A stretch of DNA of 51,221 nucleotides from contig CAPQCU010000004.1 of NCBI GenBank assembly GCA_948684385.1, positions 1 to 51,221 of the forward strand, in the 5' to 3' direction. Source of the stretch: an uncultured bacterium. Lineage in GTDB: Bacteria > Cyanobacteriota > Vampirovibrionia > Gastranaerophilales > Gastranaerophilaceae. Below the pieces are notes generated by a model. It had not been told where the DNA came from. It saw only the letters and a program-made list of their open reading frames with translations, and made no database searches. A program made the position numbers and the translations under genes. Of this stretch, positions 27,376-36,406 are shown piece by piece (the stretch's first letter is position 1; every line of letters starts with the position of its first letter).

Positions 27376-29943
27376 ATGAGAAAAATATTAATTATAATCG
27401 CTATGTTCGTGTTTTCAGTTTCAGCGTGGGCTGCTGATTACACAATACAAAAACTTCCGAACGGGCAGACTGTTGTTGTTTATCCGATAAAAGACAATCC
27501 GATTGTAACAATTGATACGTGGATAAAAACCGGTTCTATAAACGAGACTGACGCAAATAACGGAGTTGCGCATTTCCTTGAACATTTATTTTTCAAAGGA
27601 ACGAAAGCACATCCTACAGGAGATTTTGACAGAATTTTAGAATCAAAAGGAGCAATCGTAAACGCTGCGACCAGCAAAGATTTTACACATTACTATATCA
27701 CAATACCTTCTGAGTATTTTGATACAGCAATGGAGCTTCATTCTGACATGCTCTTAAATCCACAAATTCCACGTAAAGAGCTTGAAAAAGAACGCAAAGT
27801 TGTCTTAGAAGAAATTGCTAAAGATGGAAACACGCCGGCAAAAAAAGTTTATGACAATTTAAACACAATGATGTATACAAAGCACCCTTACAAACGCAAG
27901 GTTATCGGTACATCAGACATCATCGGAACAATTAGAAGAGAAGAAATTCTTGACTATTTTAATAATTACTACGCGCCTTCAAACATGGTAACACTTGTTG
28001 TAGGTGACGTTGAGCCTGAAAAAGCGATTGCAAAAATTCAGCAGTCTTTTAATCAGGAATTCAAAAAGCCGATTAAAAACACTTTCAAAAAAGAAAGCCA
28101 GCTTCAGGAACAAAAACGTAAAATTGAATACTCTGACACACAATCAGGTTACTTAATGATAGGTTTTAGGGGCGCAAACATTTGCGATAACGACACTTTT
28201 GCACTTGATGTTTTGTCTCAAATCTTAGGCGGAGGAAAATCTTCAAGGCTTTATCGCGACATAAAAGAACAAAAAGGACTTGCTTTTTCAATCACAGCCT
28301 CTAACGGAAGTTTTCGCGATGACGGTATTTTCTATGTCACAGCAAATTTCACTCCTGCTAGTTTAGAAAAACTCGAAAAAGCAATTTTTGAAGAAATTTC
28401 TAATATCCAAAAATACGGAATAACAGAAGAAGAGCTTCAAAGAGCAAAAAATATGATTGTTCAAGACACTTATTATGCAAGAGAATCAACTTCAAACATA
28501 TCTTCTGAATTGGGTTATATTATAGCACTTACAAATAACTCAACTCTTTACGATACTTACCTTGACAACATTAAAAAAGTTACTTCTCAAGATGTTGTAT
28601 CAGCTGCAAGAAAGTATTTAGGGGTTAATAAAAGCGCTGTTTCTGTAATTCTACCGGAAGAATTAAAAAAAGTTTCGGCAAAAACAGAGCTTAAGCACAC
28701 AGCTGAAAAGATTTCAGAACATAACGGGAGTGCAAAATACGTAATTGACAATGGTTCGACTCTTCTTGTTAACCAGAATAAAAACAACGACATTATTGCA
28801 ATCAGCATAATTGCAAAAGGCGGAGAGTTTTTAGAAAAGGTTAGCGGAGAAGGAACTTTAATGGCAAGCACTATGCTTAAAGGAACAAAAAAATACTCAG
28901 CTCAGGAACTTGCACAAATTATGGATGAAAACGGGATTATCATTAATCCTTCCTGCAGTGAAGATTACTTCGTAATCAATGTTCAAACAACAACCGCGCA
29001 AATTGACAAAACGCTTGAAATCTTAGATGAAATCTTAAATAACGCAACTTTTGATGATTATGAAATCGAAAAAAAGCGTACAGAACTTTTGAACAGAATT
29101 AAGCAAAAACGCGATGTTCCGATGAATATTGCATTAGAGAATTTTCAAACTGTAATATTTGAAAACAGCGTTTATTCTCATTCAAGCAAAATTCTTGAAA
29201 AAACTTTACCAAATGTTCAAAGAAGCGATATTTTTAACTACTACAATAAAATTTTAGACTCAAAAAACATTATTGTTTCAATCAATGGAAACGTAGATAC
29301 AGAGCGTATGATTTCAGAATTTGGTTCAATGCTCCAAAATCGCAAAGCTCCGGCTGTAAATTTTGCAAACTTTAAAGTCACAAAAGCAACTGCGCCAAAG
29401 AAAGTTTCACAAACAATTAAAGACCTGCAGACCGCCTGGTTATTTATGGGTTGGCAGACTGCAGGGGTTCAGAACAAGAAAGACTTTGTGACTTTAAAAG
29501 TCATGAACACAATTCTGGGGTCAGGTATGAGTTCAAGGCTGTTCAGAAATCTTCGTGAAGCAGACGGACTTGCTTATCAGCTCGGCTCAAATTACACACC
29601 CAAAATGCTTGCCGGCTCGTTTGTAGCTTACATCGGTACAAATCCTGATACATTAGAATATTCAAGAAACAAAATACTAAAAGAAATTGAGCGTTTCAAG
29701 ATGGAATTTGTATCAGATACAGAACTCAAAGATGCAAAAGACAGGCTTAAAGGCAGTTTCGTAATTGCAATGGAAACAAATTCAGAAAAAGCTTCAAACA
29801 TCGGGCTATTTGAAACTTACGGATTCGGGTATGATTTTCTGAACGAATACATCAAAATGATTGATGAAGTTACAGCATCTGACATTATGAGCGTTGCAAA
29901 CAGGTATTTTAACAGCAACATCATCCAGTCCGATGTAAAATAA
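27376..29943 (+). CDS. Exported M16-family zinc protease
   Basis: An 855-aa protein with a signal peptide (about 1-19, cleavage near AWA-AD). The N-terminal half is an active M16 unit: HFLEH (66-70) is the inverted zinc motif, with downstream glutamates in EKERKVVLEEIAKD. A second M16-like half (about 450-855) lacks the HxxEH motif and is probably structural, with the GSGMSSRLFRNLRE and GLAYQLGS blocks. So it is the pitrilysin-type two-half layout, acting in the periplasm. The ATG at 27376 is chosen because it follows GGTGGGGG and begins the signal peptide; an ATG at 27346 is too far upstream. Confidence 0.93.
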   Translation: MRKILIIIAMFVFSVSAWAADYTIQKLPNGQTVVVYPIKDNPIVTIDTWIKTGSINETDANNGVAHFLEHLFFKGTKAHPTGDFDRILESKGAIVNAATSKDFTHYYITIPSEYFDTAMELHSDMLLNPQIPRKELEKERKVVLEEIAKDGNTPAKKVYDNLNTMMYTKHPYKRKVIGTSDIIGTIRREEILDYFNNYYAPSNMVTLVVGDVEPEKAIAKIQQSFNQEFKKPIKNTFKKESQLQEQKRKIEYSDTQSGYLMIGFRGANICDNDTFALDVLSQILGGGKSSRLYRDIKEQKGLAFSITASNGSFRDDGIFYVTANFTPASLEKLEKAIFEEISNIQKYGITEEELQRAKNMIVQDTYYARESTSNISSELGYIIALTNNSTLYDTYLDNIKKVTSQDVVSAARKYLGVNKSAVSVILPEELKKVSAKTELKHTAEKISEHNGSAKYVIDNGSTLLVNQNKNNDIIAISIIAKGGEFLEKVSGEGTLMASTMLKGTKKYSAQELAQIMDENGIIINPSCSEDYFVINVQTTTAQIDKTLEILDEILNNATFDDYEIEKKRTELLNRIKQKRDVPMNIALENFQTVIFENSVYSHSSKILEKTLPNVQRSDIFNYYNKILDSKNIIVSINGNVDTERMISEFGSMLQNRKAPAVNFANFKVTKATAPKKVSQTIKDLQTAWLFMGWQTAGVQNKKDFVTLKVMNTILGSGMSSRLFRNLREADGLAYQLGSNYTPKMLAGSFVAYIGTNPDTLEYSRNKILKEIERFKMEFVSDTELKDAKDRLKGSFVIAMETNSEKASNIGLFETYGFGYDFLNEYIKMIDEVTASDIMSVANRYFNSNIIQSDVK

Positions 29944-29954
29944 CAATAGAAATC

Positions 29955-29991
29955 AAAAGAGGGGCGCGGCTTCAGCCGCGCCCCTCTTTTT
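29955..29991 (+). terminator. Strong terminator between convergent genes
   Basis: A perfect 16-bp stem, AAAAGAGGGGCGCGGC with its complement (29955-29970 and 29975-29990) over a TTCA loop. T runs on both sides mean it can stop transcription from the protease and from the convergent MlaA-like gene. Confidence 0.95.
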
Positions 29992-29997
29992 ATTATT

Positions 29998-32058
29998 TTA
30001 AATTTTATCCTGTACATCCATTTTCAAAGCATCTTGAAACTCTTTACGATATAAGAACCCGAGATGAGAGCCGTTACTCAAACATACAAGTTTCTTTCCG
30101 GCAAAAGTTTTAAGTCTGGAGATTTGTCCTTCTGTTGCAAAGAAATCATCAGGAGAATGGTAAATTTTGTAATTATCATTGTTTACAAGGTAATCAGAAA
30201 GCGAGTATAAGCTTGAAGCGTATCTTAAGCCTTCAATCGGCTCTCCTTTGAGTAAGTATTTCTCTACGTAGTCCTTATAACTTGTATTATTAATCGTTTG
30301 ATAAATATCTGTTCTCTTGCATTTTGCAATATTTTCTATCGTAAAGATTAAGTCAGAAAGCTTCTGGCGCAAAAGAAAAGTCGTAATAAGTTTTCCTTCC
30401 TGTTCTGTAAACGGAAGCTCTGTTATAGCAAAATCAGAAACTGTATCTTTCAAGTTTGTTAGCTGTAAAATTTTTGCTGCAGTCACGGCAGTTTTGTGTT
30501 TAACTTCAGGCGAATTATTATCAAGTTCTTCGCTATTTTTGTCAAGCTGTTCCACCGCATAAACAAGCTCAATCGGAGGACTTATTGCAATAAATTTAGT
30601 CACTCCTAAAGTATTGTTCTTGCTTTCTTTTTCTGCTACAAACAGAGACGAAAGCGCTCCAAATGAAGTTCCGATTACATATTTTTCCTGAAACTCACAT
30701 TCGTATTTATCCTGAAGCTTATCTAAAATTTTACGGGTAACGAGTTTTAGATTATCAGAATCAACTGAAGGAATTCCGGGACAGTAACCTTCCGGCATAC
30801 TTTTCACAAATTCCCAGTGAAAATGACTCCCGAGCATTACAATAGAAAATCCTTCATCATAAAACATTTTTGCAAAAACAGTATTATGATGAGCGTTATA
30901 CCCTTCTCCAACAGAAGGATACAAAATTATTAAAGGTGCATTTTTATCTTTTTGCATAATGTATCTGAACTTGTATTCAGCACGTTCCGGCACAACTGCA
31001 ACAGATGAAGTTTTAATCCTTTTTGCAAAGCTTCTGTTCCAGATAGAAAGCTCATTCCATATTGATTTATTAATTTCAGGATTATCAAAAAGTGCAGTAC
31101 GCATAGAATCCACAATCGGGCTTTGAGGATTGTAATTTTCAAGTACAATATCCGGCTCGAGCGCTTCGTGCTTGATAATCTCTAAATCTTCAATATCAGC
31201 TGCCGCTCCTACAAGAACTCCAAGCTCCCGGGGAGGTTCATCGAGTGCGAGAAAACTCTCTCCTGCAACAAGAGCGTTTATTTCTTCTGTAATTGCAGAA
31301 TCTTCATCAACAAGCTTTGCTTCTGTTTCCAGAAGGTTCTGCCTGTCTAAGTTTGAGCTTTTAATATAACTTTCAATCCCGAAGAGTTTTTTCTGTATAT
31401 CGTAAGGGTCTGCATAAGTAGACTCAAGCATCTTTGCAATCGGCTGCATGTAAGAAGTTCTATTTACCATAAGCCCGAACTTAACAAGCGCTGTCAGCGG
31501 GCTTGCAAGATAAACCGAAGGGTCAAGCGCAGCTTCAACTGCTCTTCCGCAGAGAGAACGCGGAGTGCAGGCGTTTAAAACCGGCATAACCATATAAGTT
31601 CCGGATTTAACTTTACATTTACATAAAGCCTGATCCATGTTCTCGTTTGTCGGTTTGACTTTTAAAAGTTTAGATGCAGGGTCAAAAAGTCCGCCAAGCC
31701 CGATAGTTGAGTTTGTAAGAAAACGTATTGTTTCGTTTTTAACCCCTTGCCCGTCCCGCTGGATTATACAGCTTGCAAGGCGTTTCGGGTACTCAATGTT
31801 GTTATAAGCGCTTTGAATTCTATCCATTCCGTACTGTGGCATAACAGAAGCCCAGAGAATATGAATAGGGCGAGCCACAAATTTATTAAGCTTTGTATTC
31901 AGGTTAAACATCTTTCTGTTAAACCCTTCAAGCTTATCTTCTCCGACATACATTTTTGCATAATCGGGGTATTTCGTGGTTTCTTCTGCAATTACAGGAA
32001 ACGCAAGATTAAAAACTAATACTAAAGTAAGTACAAACGACAAAAATTTTGGATACAT
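29998..32058 (-). CDS. MlaA-like domain fused to an alpha/beta hydrolase
   Basis: A 686-aa exported protein. A signal peptide (about 1-24) has no lipobox Cys, unlike normal MlaA lipoproteins. Residues about 40-235 match MlaA, the outer-membrane phospholipid-removal protein (GFNRKMFNLNTKLN, NETIRFLTNSTIGLGGLFDPAS). After a linker (about 245-350) comes an alpha/beta hydrolase with the nucleophile elbow GTSFG (S465) and a late His in SNGSHLGF (about 668). MlaA is usually ~250 aa and alone, so the fusion is unusual and suggests lipid removal coupled to hydrolysis. GATGAGG gives the start. Confidence 0.85.
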   Translation of the reverse strand: MYPKFLSFVLTLVLVFNLAFPVIAEETTKYPDYAKMYVGEDKLEGFNRKMFNLNTKLNKFVARPIHILWASVMPQYGMDRIQSAYNNIEYPKRLASCIIQRDGQGVKNETIRFLTNSTIGLGGLFDPASKLLKVKPTNENMDQALCKCKVKSGTYMVMPVLNACTPRSLCGRAVEAALDPSVYLASPLTALVKFGLMVNRTSYMQPIAKMLESTYADPYDIQKKLFGIESYIKSSNLDRQNLLETEAKLVDEDSAITEEINALVAGESFLALDEPPRELGVLVGAAADIEDLEIIKHEALEPDIVLENYNPQSPIVDSMRTALFDNPEINKSIWNELSIWNRSFAKRIKTSSVAVVPERAEYKFRYIMQKDKNAPLIILYPSVGEGYNAHHNTVFAKMFYDEGFSIVMLGSHFHWEFVKSMPEGYCPGIPSVDSDNLKLVTRKILDKLQDKYECEFQEKYVIGTSFGALSSLFVAEKESKNNTLGVTKFIAISPPIELVYAVEQLDKNSEELDNNSPEVKHKTAVTAAKILQLTNLKDTVSDFAITELPFTEQEGKLITTFLLRQKLSDLIFTIENIAKCKRTDIYQTINNTSYKDYVEKYLLKGEPIEGLRYASSLYSLSDYLVNNDNYKIYHSPDDFFATEGQISRLKTFAGKKLVCLSNGSHLGFLYRKEFQDALKMDVQDKI

Positions 32059-32121
32059 ATTTTACCTCATCTTAAAAAAAATTGTATTTGATAAGGTAAT
32101 TTTTTTTATTACACAACGGAG

Positions 32122-32131
32122 GGGGGTAAAT
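32122..32131 (+). repeat. GGGGTAAAT repeat word
   Basis: GGGGGTAAAT lies in the 108-bp gap between the MlaA-like gene and the HTH gene at 32167. The sequence after it (ATATTAGTCTC) is similar in kind to the TAGTCTCAC part of the repeats at 19142-19242. Confidence 0.55.
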
Positions 32132-32166
32132 ATATTAGTCTCATTTTAAACTACCAACTTGGCGTT

Positions 32167-32385
32167 TTAGACAATATGAGCAATTAATTGGATGGCATCA
32201 ACTTCAAGAACTGAAGCTAGCTGTTCAAGCTTATCAAGCGTAATATTTATACATCCCCTTTCCAGCTTACTGATATAAGAATTGTCAACATTCAACAAAA
32301 GAGAAAGTTCTTCTCTGCTCCAGCCCTTTTCTTCACGATATCTTTTAACATTATCTGCCAAACGCATTCTTAAAGATTTAATCAT
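32167..32385 (-). CDS. Small XRE-family HTH protein
   Basis: A 72-aa, single-domain Cro/C1-type protein: MRLADNVKRYREEKGWSREELSLLLNVDNSYISKLERGCINITLDKLEQL fills almost all of it. The ATG at 32385 is preferred; a GTG at 32397 is also possible. No good Shine-Dalgarno. TATGAT (about 32416-32421) could be its -10 box. It may be in one transcript with the 74-aa HTH gene 40 bp upstream, though that gene's stop is followed by A/T-rich sequence without a hairpin. Confidence 0.78.
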   Translation of the reverse strand: MIKSLRMRLADNVKRYREEKGWSREELSLLLNVDNSYISKLERGCINITLDKLEQLASVLEVDAIQLIAHIV

Positions 32386-32436
32386 AAGTTCACACACGCA
32401 ATTATTTTTCTATCATATAAAAACCATCAGGTAAAT

Positions 32437-32661
32437 TTAAACTAATTTTTCAACAAATTCAGCAGGAGTCAATCCATAAGCTTCTGCCAGTTTGAAAATT
32501 GTAGTCAATTGAGGATCTTTAAGAGCTCGTTCTGCTTCACTTACAACCGATAATGGTATATCATTCTCACTGCAAAACTTAAATAAACTCTGTTCTCCGC
32601 GAGCCTGTTTCATAGTTTGCGCTAAAGCTTCTTTAATTAACTCTTTTTTATCTTCTGACAT
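32437..32661 (-). CDS. Small HTH protein
   Basis: A 74-aa helix-turn-helix protein (LFKFCSENDIPLSVVSEAERALKDPQLTTIFKLAEAYGLTPAEF). Its core resembles the 87-aa protein at 10195 (FTIFCYEHDFPTTTLYMLETG), so the two may be paralogues. TAAAAT (32668-32673) lies exactly 6 nt before the ATG and there is no Shine-Dalgarno, so a leaderless mRNA is likely. A near-perfect palindrome at 32690-32709 lies just upstream and could be its operator. Confidence 0.78.
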   Translation of the reverse strand: MSEDKKELIKEALAQTMKQARGEQSLFKFCSENDIPLSVVSEAERALKDPQLTTIFKLAEAYGLTPAEFVEKLV

Positions 32662-32689
32662 ACAAAAATTTTAATTTAATACAGGATAT

Positions 32690-32709
32690 ATCGCTTTCGC
32701 GAACGCGAT
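32690..32709. promoter_or_regulatory. 20-bp palindrome, candidate operator
   Basis: ATCGCTTTCGCGAACGCGAT: 18 of 20 bases fit perfect two-fold symmetry around TTCGCGAA. It lies between two divergent small genes, about 17 bp upstream of the -10 box of the 74-aa HTH gene, where a repressor would overlap the -35. It is G/C-rich against an A/T-rich background. Confidence 0.6.
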
Positions 32710-32723
32710 TGCTACTACAAGCA

Positions 32724-32981
32724 ATGAATTTAGATAACTTAAAAACCGAATACGAATACTTCTTAGAAACCCTAAACATGGCGTACAGCGCAGGGCTTGA
32801 TTTGTATGACGAGATACAAGAAATACACAATGTAAACAAGAATGATTACAATATGGAATGGCAGCTATTCTACCTAAAACTTTATTTAGAACAAATTGAT
32901 GATGCTATGGAAAACATTTCAAACAATATCTGCATCAAAGAACCTATTTACGCCTTTTTCACCACACTACCCAGCTTGTAG
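32724..32981 (+). CDS. Small helical protein of unknown function
   Basis: An 85-aa acidic, Tyr-rich, helical protein (MNLDNLKTEYEYFLETLNMAYSAGLDLYDEIQ) without signal peptide. Not recognised. The ATG at 32724 is preferred; it lies at the foot of a small hairpin ATTGCT-N6-AGCAAT (32708-32725) that could affect translation. It is divergent from the 74-aa HTH gene and shares the palindrome at 32690-32709. A regulator-partner pair, toxin-antitoxin-like in layout, is possible but unproven. Confidence 0.5.
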   Translation: MNLDNLKTEYEYFLETLNMAYSAGLDLYDEIQEIHNVNKNDYNMEWQLFYLKLYLEQIDDAMENISNNICIKEPIYAFFTTLPSL

Positions 32982-32987
32982 GTCAAA

Positions 32988-33011
32988 CTTACCAACCCCT
33001 TCATTTACCCC
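32988..33011 (-). repeat. GGGGTAAATGAAG repeat at the end of topA
   Basis: The plus strand here, ACTTACCAACCCC then TTCATTTACCCC, is the near-exact reverse complement (1-bp length change) of 41582-41607. In the topA frame the word supplies the last Gly codon and the stop: GGG-TAA. So the repeat end coincides with the end of the gene. Confidence 0.75.
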
Positions 33012-35302
33012 TCAGGCGCCTTTATCTCCCGCTTAAACGAACATGTTTTGTTCGAACAAACTTCAAACTCTCCGTTTTTTGTCATTTTCTTAAGCAAAAG
33101 CTCGCCGCATTCAGGGCAGGTATTTCCAGTCGGCTCATCCCAGAGAGCGTATGAGCAAGTCGGGTATTTGTTACAGCCAAAGAAAACCTTTCCGTATTTT
33201 GATTTCTTTTCAACAATTACACCTTCTCCGCATTTCGGACACTTTACTCCGGTTGAGCGGATGTATTTTTTGCGGTTGCCGCACTCTTTACATTCAAGAT
33301 ACTTACCGTAAGGCCCAATCTTCATTGTCATTTCGCCGCCACATTTTTCACATTTTTCATCAACAGCCGGAAGCTCTTTTTTTTCTCCGTCTTCACCGCC
33401 TTCTGCGTCATCCAGTTCGGTAAGATTGTTTAAAGAAATAATCGTTTTGCATTCAGGATAACCTGAACAGCCGAGGAATTGGGTGCCAAAACGACTGGTC
33501 TTTACAAGCATAACTTTTCCGCAATTCGGACATTTTTTGTCACTCTCAATAACAACTTTCTGCGCTGTTTTCATTACAGAATTAACAACTTCCATAAACG
33601 GGGTATAAAACTCTTTCAAAACAATATTCCAAACAGCTTTCTTCTCGGCAATTTTATCAAGTTTTTCTTCCATGCCGGCAGTAAACTTGTAATCCATAAT
33701 GTTTGCAAATTGGGTAACAAGCTGCTTGCAAACCGTTCTTCCAAGAAGCGTAGGAACAAGCGCTTTATCCTTCTTCTCTACATATTTTCTGGTCTGAATA
33801 ACTGTAATAATAGTAGCATAAGTTGACGGGCGCCCGATTCCGTGTTCTTCCAGCGCTTTAACGAGAGATGCTTCGTTATACCTTGGAGGCGGCTGCGTAA
33901 AGTGCTGTTTAGGTGTAATTTCTTTACACTTAACTTTATCTCCCTGCTCTAAATCAGGAATTTTTGCATCTGCGTCCTTTTCATCCTCTTCTGCATCGTT
34001 ATAAAGTTTCAAGAAACCATCAAACAAAATCTTGCTTGTACCCGCTTTCAAGTTATAATCACCGGCATTTATATCAATTGTTTTATTCGCAATTTCAGCA
34101 GGCGCCATCTGGGAGGACATAAACTTTTCCCAGATAAGTTTATAAAGTTTGTACTGATCAGGCTGCAAATATTGTTTAATGCTTTCTGGAGTTCTTTCAG
34201 GATAAGAAGGTCTAATCGCTTCGTGCGCGTCCTGAACATTTTGTTTGCCCTTAGTATAAACATTTGTTGTAGAAGGATAATATTTTTCTCCGTAATTATC
34301 GAGAATAAACGTCTTTGCCATCTCATGCGCATCATCAGAGATACGTACAGAGTCTGTTCTCATATAAGTAATCAAACCAACCGGGGTTCCATCGATTTCA
34401 ATACCTTCGTAAAGTTTTTGCGCCACCTGCATTGTTTTAGATACGCCAAACCCGAGTTTTGAACTTGCTGCTCTTTGCAAAGTTGAAGTAATAAACGGAG
34501 CAGTCGGCTTTCTTTTGGTAGTTTTTTTAGTAACTTTTTCTACAGTAAACTCTGTTTGAGGGTCAAGCAGATATTCTTTTATTTTATTAGCTTCTTCCTC
34601 GTTATTAATCTCAATTTTCTTGCCTTTGTACTTATTAACTTCTGCTTCAAAAAGCTTACCGTCTTTATCCATAATAGTATGAATTGACCAGTATTCTTTC
34701 GGAATAAAAGCTTCGATTTCTTCTTCTCTCTCACAAATCATACGTAGAGCAACAGATTGCACTCTGCCGGCAGAAAGTCTGTAATTTCCGAGCTGTTTCC
34801 AGAGAACAGGAGAAAGCTTGTAACCTACAAGTTTGTCGAGAATTTGCCTTGTCTGCTGGGCTTTAACCCTATCCATATCGATTTGTCTTGAATGTTCAAC
34901 CGCGTATTTAACAGCTTTTGGAGTAATTTCGTTAAACTCTATTCTAAAAACTTTTTCGTCAGGCACTTCAAGCAGCTCTCTTACATGCCACGCAATCGCT
35001 TCTCCTTCACGGTCAGGGTCGGAAGCAAGATAAATTTTATCAGAACGTTTTGCCATATCATTAAGCTTAGTAACAACTTTTTTCTTCTCCGGAATAATCA
35101 CATAAGTAGGCTGAAAATCGTTGTGCACATCAAAACCTAGCACATTATCAGGAAGATTTCTGACATGCCCGAAACTCGCTTCTATCTGGAACCCGTCGCC
35201 TAAAATCTTTTTAATAGTTTTAGATTTTGCAGGAGACTCCACTATTACAAGCGCTTTTTCTTTTTTAGATTTTACAGTTTTCTTTTCAGCCGTTGCTGTC
35301 AT
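33005..35302 (-). CDS. topA: DNA topoisomerase I
   Basis: A 765-aa type IA topoisomerase that relaxes negative supercoils. TOPRIM motif SDPDREG (94-100) binds Mg2+; the active-site tyrosine is Y313 in LITYMRTDS; HEAIRPS and GIGRPSTYA follow. The C-terminus has several Cys4 zinc ribbons (CPNCGKVM, CEKCGGEM, CPKCGEGV, CPECGELL; the last ends CSNKTC). The start ATG overlaps the dprA stop (ATGA), so the pair is coupled; dprA-topA is a common order. The stop codon is formed by a dispersed-repeat word. Confidence 0.98.
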   Translation of the reverse strand: MTATAEKKTVKSKKEKALVIVESPAKSKTIKKILGDGFQIEASFGHVRNLPDNVLGFDVHNDFQPTYVIIPEKKKVVTKLNDMAKRSDKIYLASDPDREGEAIAWHVRELLEVPDEKVFRIEFNEITPKAVKYAVEHSRQIDMDRVKAQQTRQILDKLVGYKLSPVLWKQLGNYRLSAGRVQSVALRMICEREEEIEAFIPKEYWSIHTIMDKDGKLFEAEVNKYKGKKIEINNEEEANKIKEYLLDPQTEFTVEKVTKKTTKRKPTAPFITSTLQRAASSKLGFGVSKTMQVAQKLYEGIEIDGTPVGLITYMRTDSVRISDDAHEMAKTFILDNYGEKYYPSTTNVYTKGKQNVQDAHEAIRPSYPERTPESIKQYLQPDQYKLYKLIWEKFMSSQMAPAEIANKTIDINAGDYNLKAGTSKILFDGFLKLYNDAEEDEKDADAKIPDLEQGDKVKCKEITPKQHFTQPPPRYNEASLVKALEEHGIGRPSTYATIITVIQTRKYVEKKDKALVPTLLGRTVCKQLVTQFANIMDYKFTAGMEEKLDKIAEKKAVWNIVLKEFYTPFMEVVNSVMKTAQKVVIESDKKCPNCGKVMLVKTSRFGTQFLGCSGYPECKTIISLNNLTELDDAEGGEDGEKKELPAVDEKCEKCGGEMTMKIGPYGKYLECKECGNRKKYIRSTGVKCPKCGEGVIVEKKSKYGKVFFGCNKYPTCSYALWDEPTGNTCPECGELLLKKMTKNGEFEVCSNKTCSFKREIKAPEG

Positions 35303-36372
35303 ACTCTCTTATACCTGTCACTTTCCGTTTTCTCTATCAAGCCTTCAATCTCCATCATGGTTAATGTAGTCAAAAGACTTTCTGTATCCATTTTAGTCTC
35401 TCCCTGAAGTTCGTCAAAACTTTTCGGTTCAACTCCTATTATATCAAAAATTAAACTTTGCGTATCAGACATTTCGTGAATTTCACAAGCTTCGCGTAAA
35501 ACAGTCCAGTTTAAAGCGTTCAAAACATCATCTCCGGATGTCACAATTCCTGCACCATCTTTAATTAATTTGTACACACCTTCTGTATTTACATTATTAA
35601 TCGCACCCGGAATACACATAAGCTCTCTTCCCTGTTCAAGAGTCAGGTTTGCAGAAATCAAAGCACCGCTTTTCAGCGCAGCTTCACCAACAACCGTGCC
35701 GTAAGAAAGTCCTGTAACTATTCTGTTTCTTTGCGGAAATCTAAACTGCAAAGGCTCTACTGTAGGATAATATTCGGTTACAACAGCACCGCATCCGTTC
35801 TCTATTTTTTCATAAAGATGCTTGTTTTCTTTCGGATAAACAAAATCAAAACCGCTTGCAATTACACCAATTGTTTTAAGATTATTATTAATTGCAGCTT
35901 CATGCGACACAGCATCAATACCGGAAGCCAAGCCTGATACAATACAAATATCCGTATTAGCCAAATCTTTAATAATTTTCTTAACACCTTCCTTGCCGTT
36001 AAAACTCGCCCTTCTTGAACCAACAAACGCAACCGTGCGTTCAAGGTTACAAGAAAATAAATCACCCTTATAAAACAAAGTCATCGGCGGATTTGAAATC
36101 TGGGAAAGCATATAAGGAAAATCTTTATTATCAAATGTCAGAATATTTATTCCGCGTTTTTGAACTTCTTCTAAAGCCTTATCAGGATTTACTCCGCCTC
36201 TCTTATTAATAAAGTTCTTTGCTTTAACAACAGAAAGCCCTTCAATTTGTTCTAAATCACTTAATGAAGCATTAAAAGCAGTCTCAATATCTCCAAAGTA
36301 ATTATAAAGTCTCTGGACAAAAGTTGAGTCCAAATCTAATGCTGAAAATGCTACCCAGTATTTTGTATTCAT
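35299..36372 (-). CDS. dprA: DNA-processing protein DprA
   Basis: A 357-aa protein that loads RecA on incoming single-stranded DNA in natural transformation. The Rossmann core shows FVGSRRAS (117-123), IVSGLASGIDAVSHEAAINN, IGVIASGFDFVYPKEN, FPQRNRIVTGLS and PGAINNVNTEG. A C-terminal winged helix (about 300-357) and an N-terminal helix-hairpin region (about 38-60) are typical. TATAAT ends 6 nt before the ATG and there is no Shine-Dalgarno, so the dprA-topA mRNA is predicted to be leaderless. Together with comM this suggests competence, although no uptake pilus genes are in the window. Confidence 0.96.
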   Translation of the reverse strand: MNTKYWVAFSALDLDSTFVQRLYNYFGDIETAFNASLSDLEQIEGLSVVKAKNFINKRGGVNPDKALEEVQKRGINILTFDNKDFPYMLSQISNPPMTLFYKGDLFSCNLERTVAFVGSRRASFNGKEGVKKIIKDLANTDICIVSGLASGIDAVSHEAAINNNLKTIGVIASGFDFVYPKENKHLYEKIENGCGAVVTEYYPTVEPLQFRFPQRNRIVTGLSYGTVVGEAALKSGALISANLTLEQGRELMCIPGAINNVNTEGVYKLIKDGAGIVTSGDDVLNALNWTVLREACEIHEMSDTQSLIFDIIGVEPKSFDELQGETKMDTESLLTTLTMMEIEGLIEKTESDRYKRV

Positions 36373-36378
36373 AATTTG

Positions 36379-36406
36379 ATTATAACATAACTTAGCTTTT
36401 TGTCGG
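36379..36406 (-). promoter_or_regulatory. dprA-topA promoter predicting a leaderless mRNA
   Basis: On the minus strand CCGACA (36401-36406), 16 bp, TATAAT (36379-36384), then 6 nt and the ATG at 36372. The -35 lies inside the end of the upstream aldolase-like gene. Confidence 0.65.

Noticed and set aside
32690..32709. Cyanobacterial HIP1 palindrome
   Set aside because: HIP1 is GCGATCGC; this palindrome centres on TTCGCGAA and HIP1 was not noticed elsewhere in the window.
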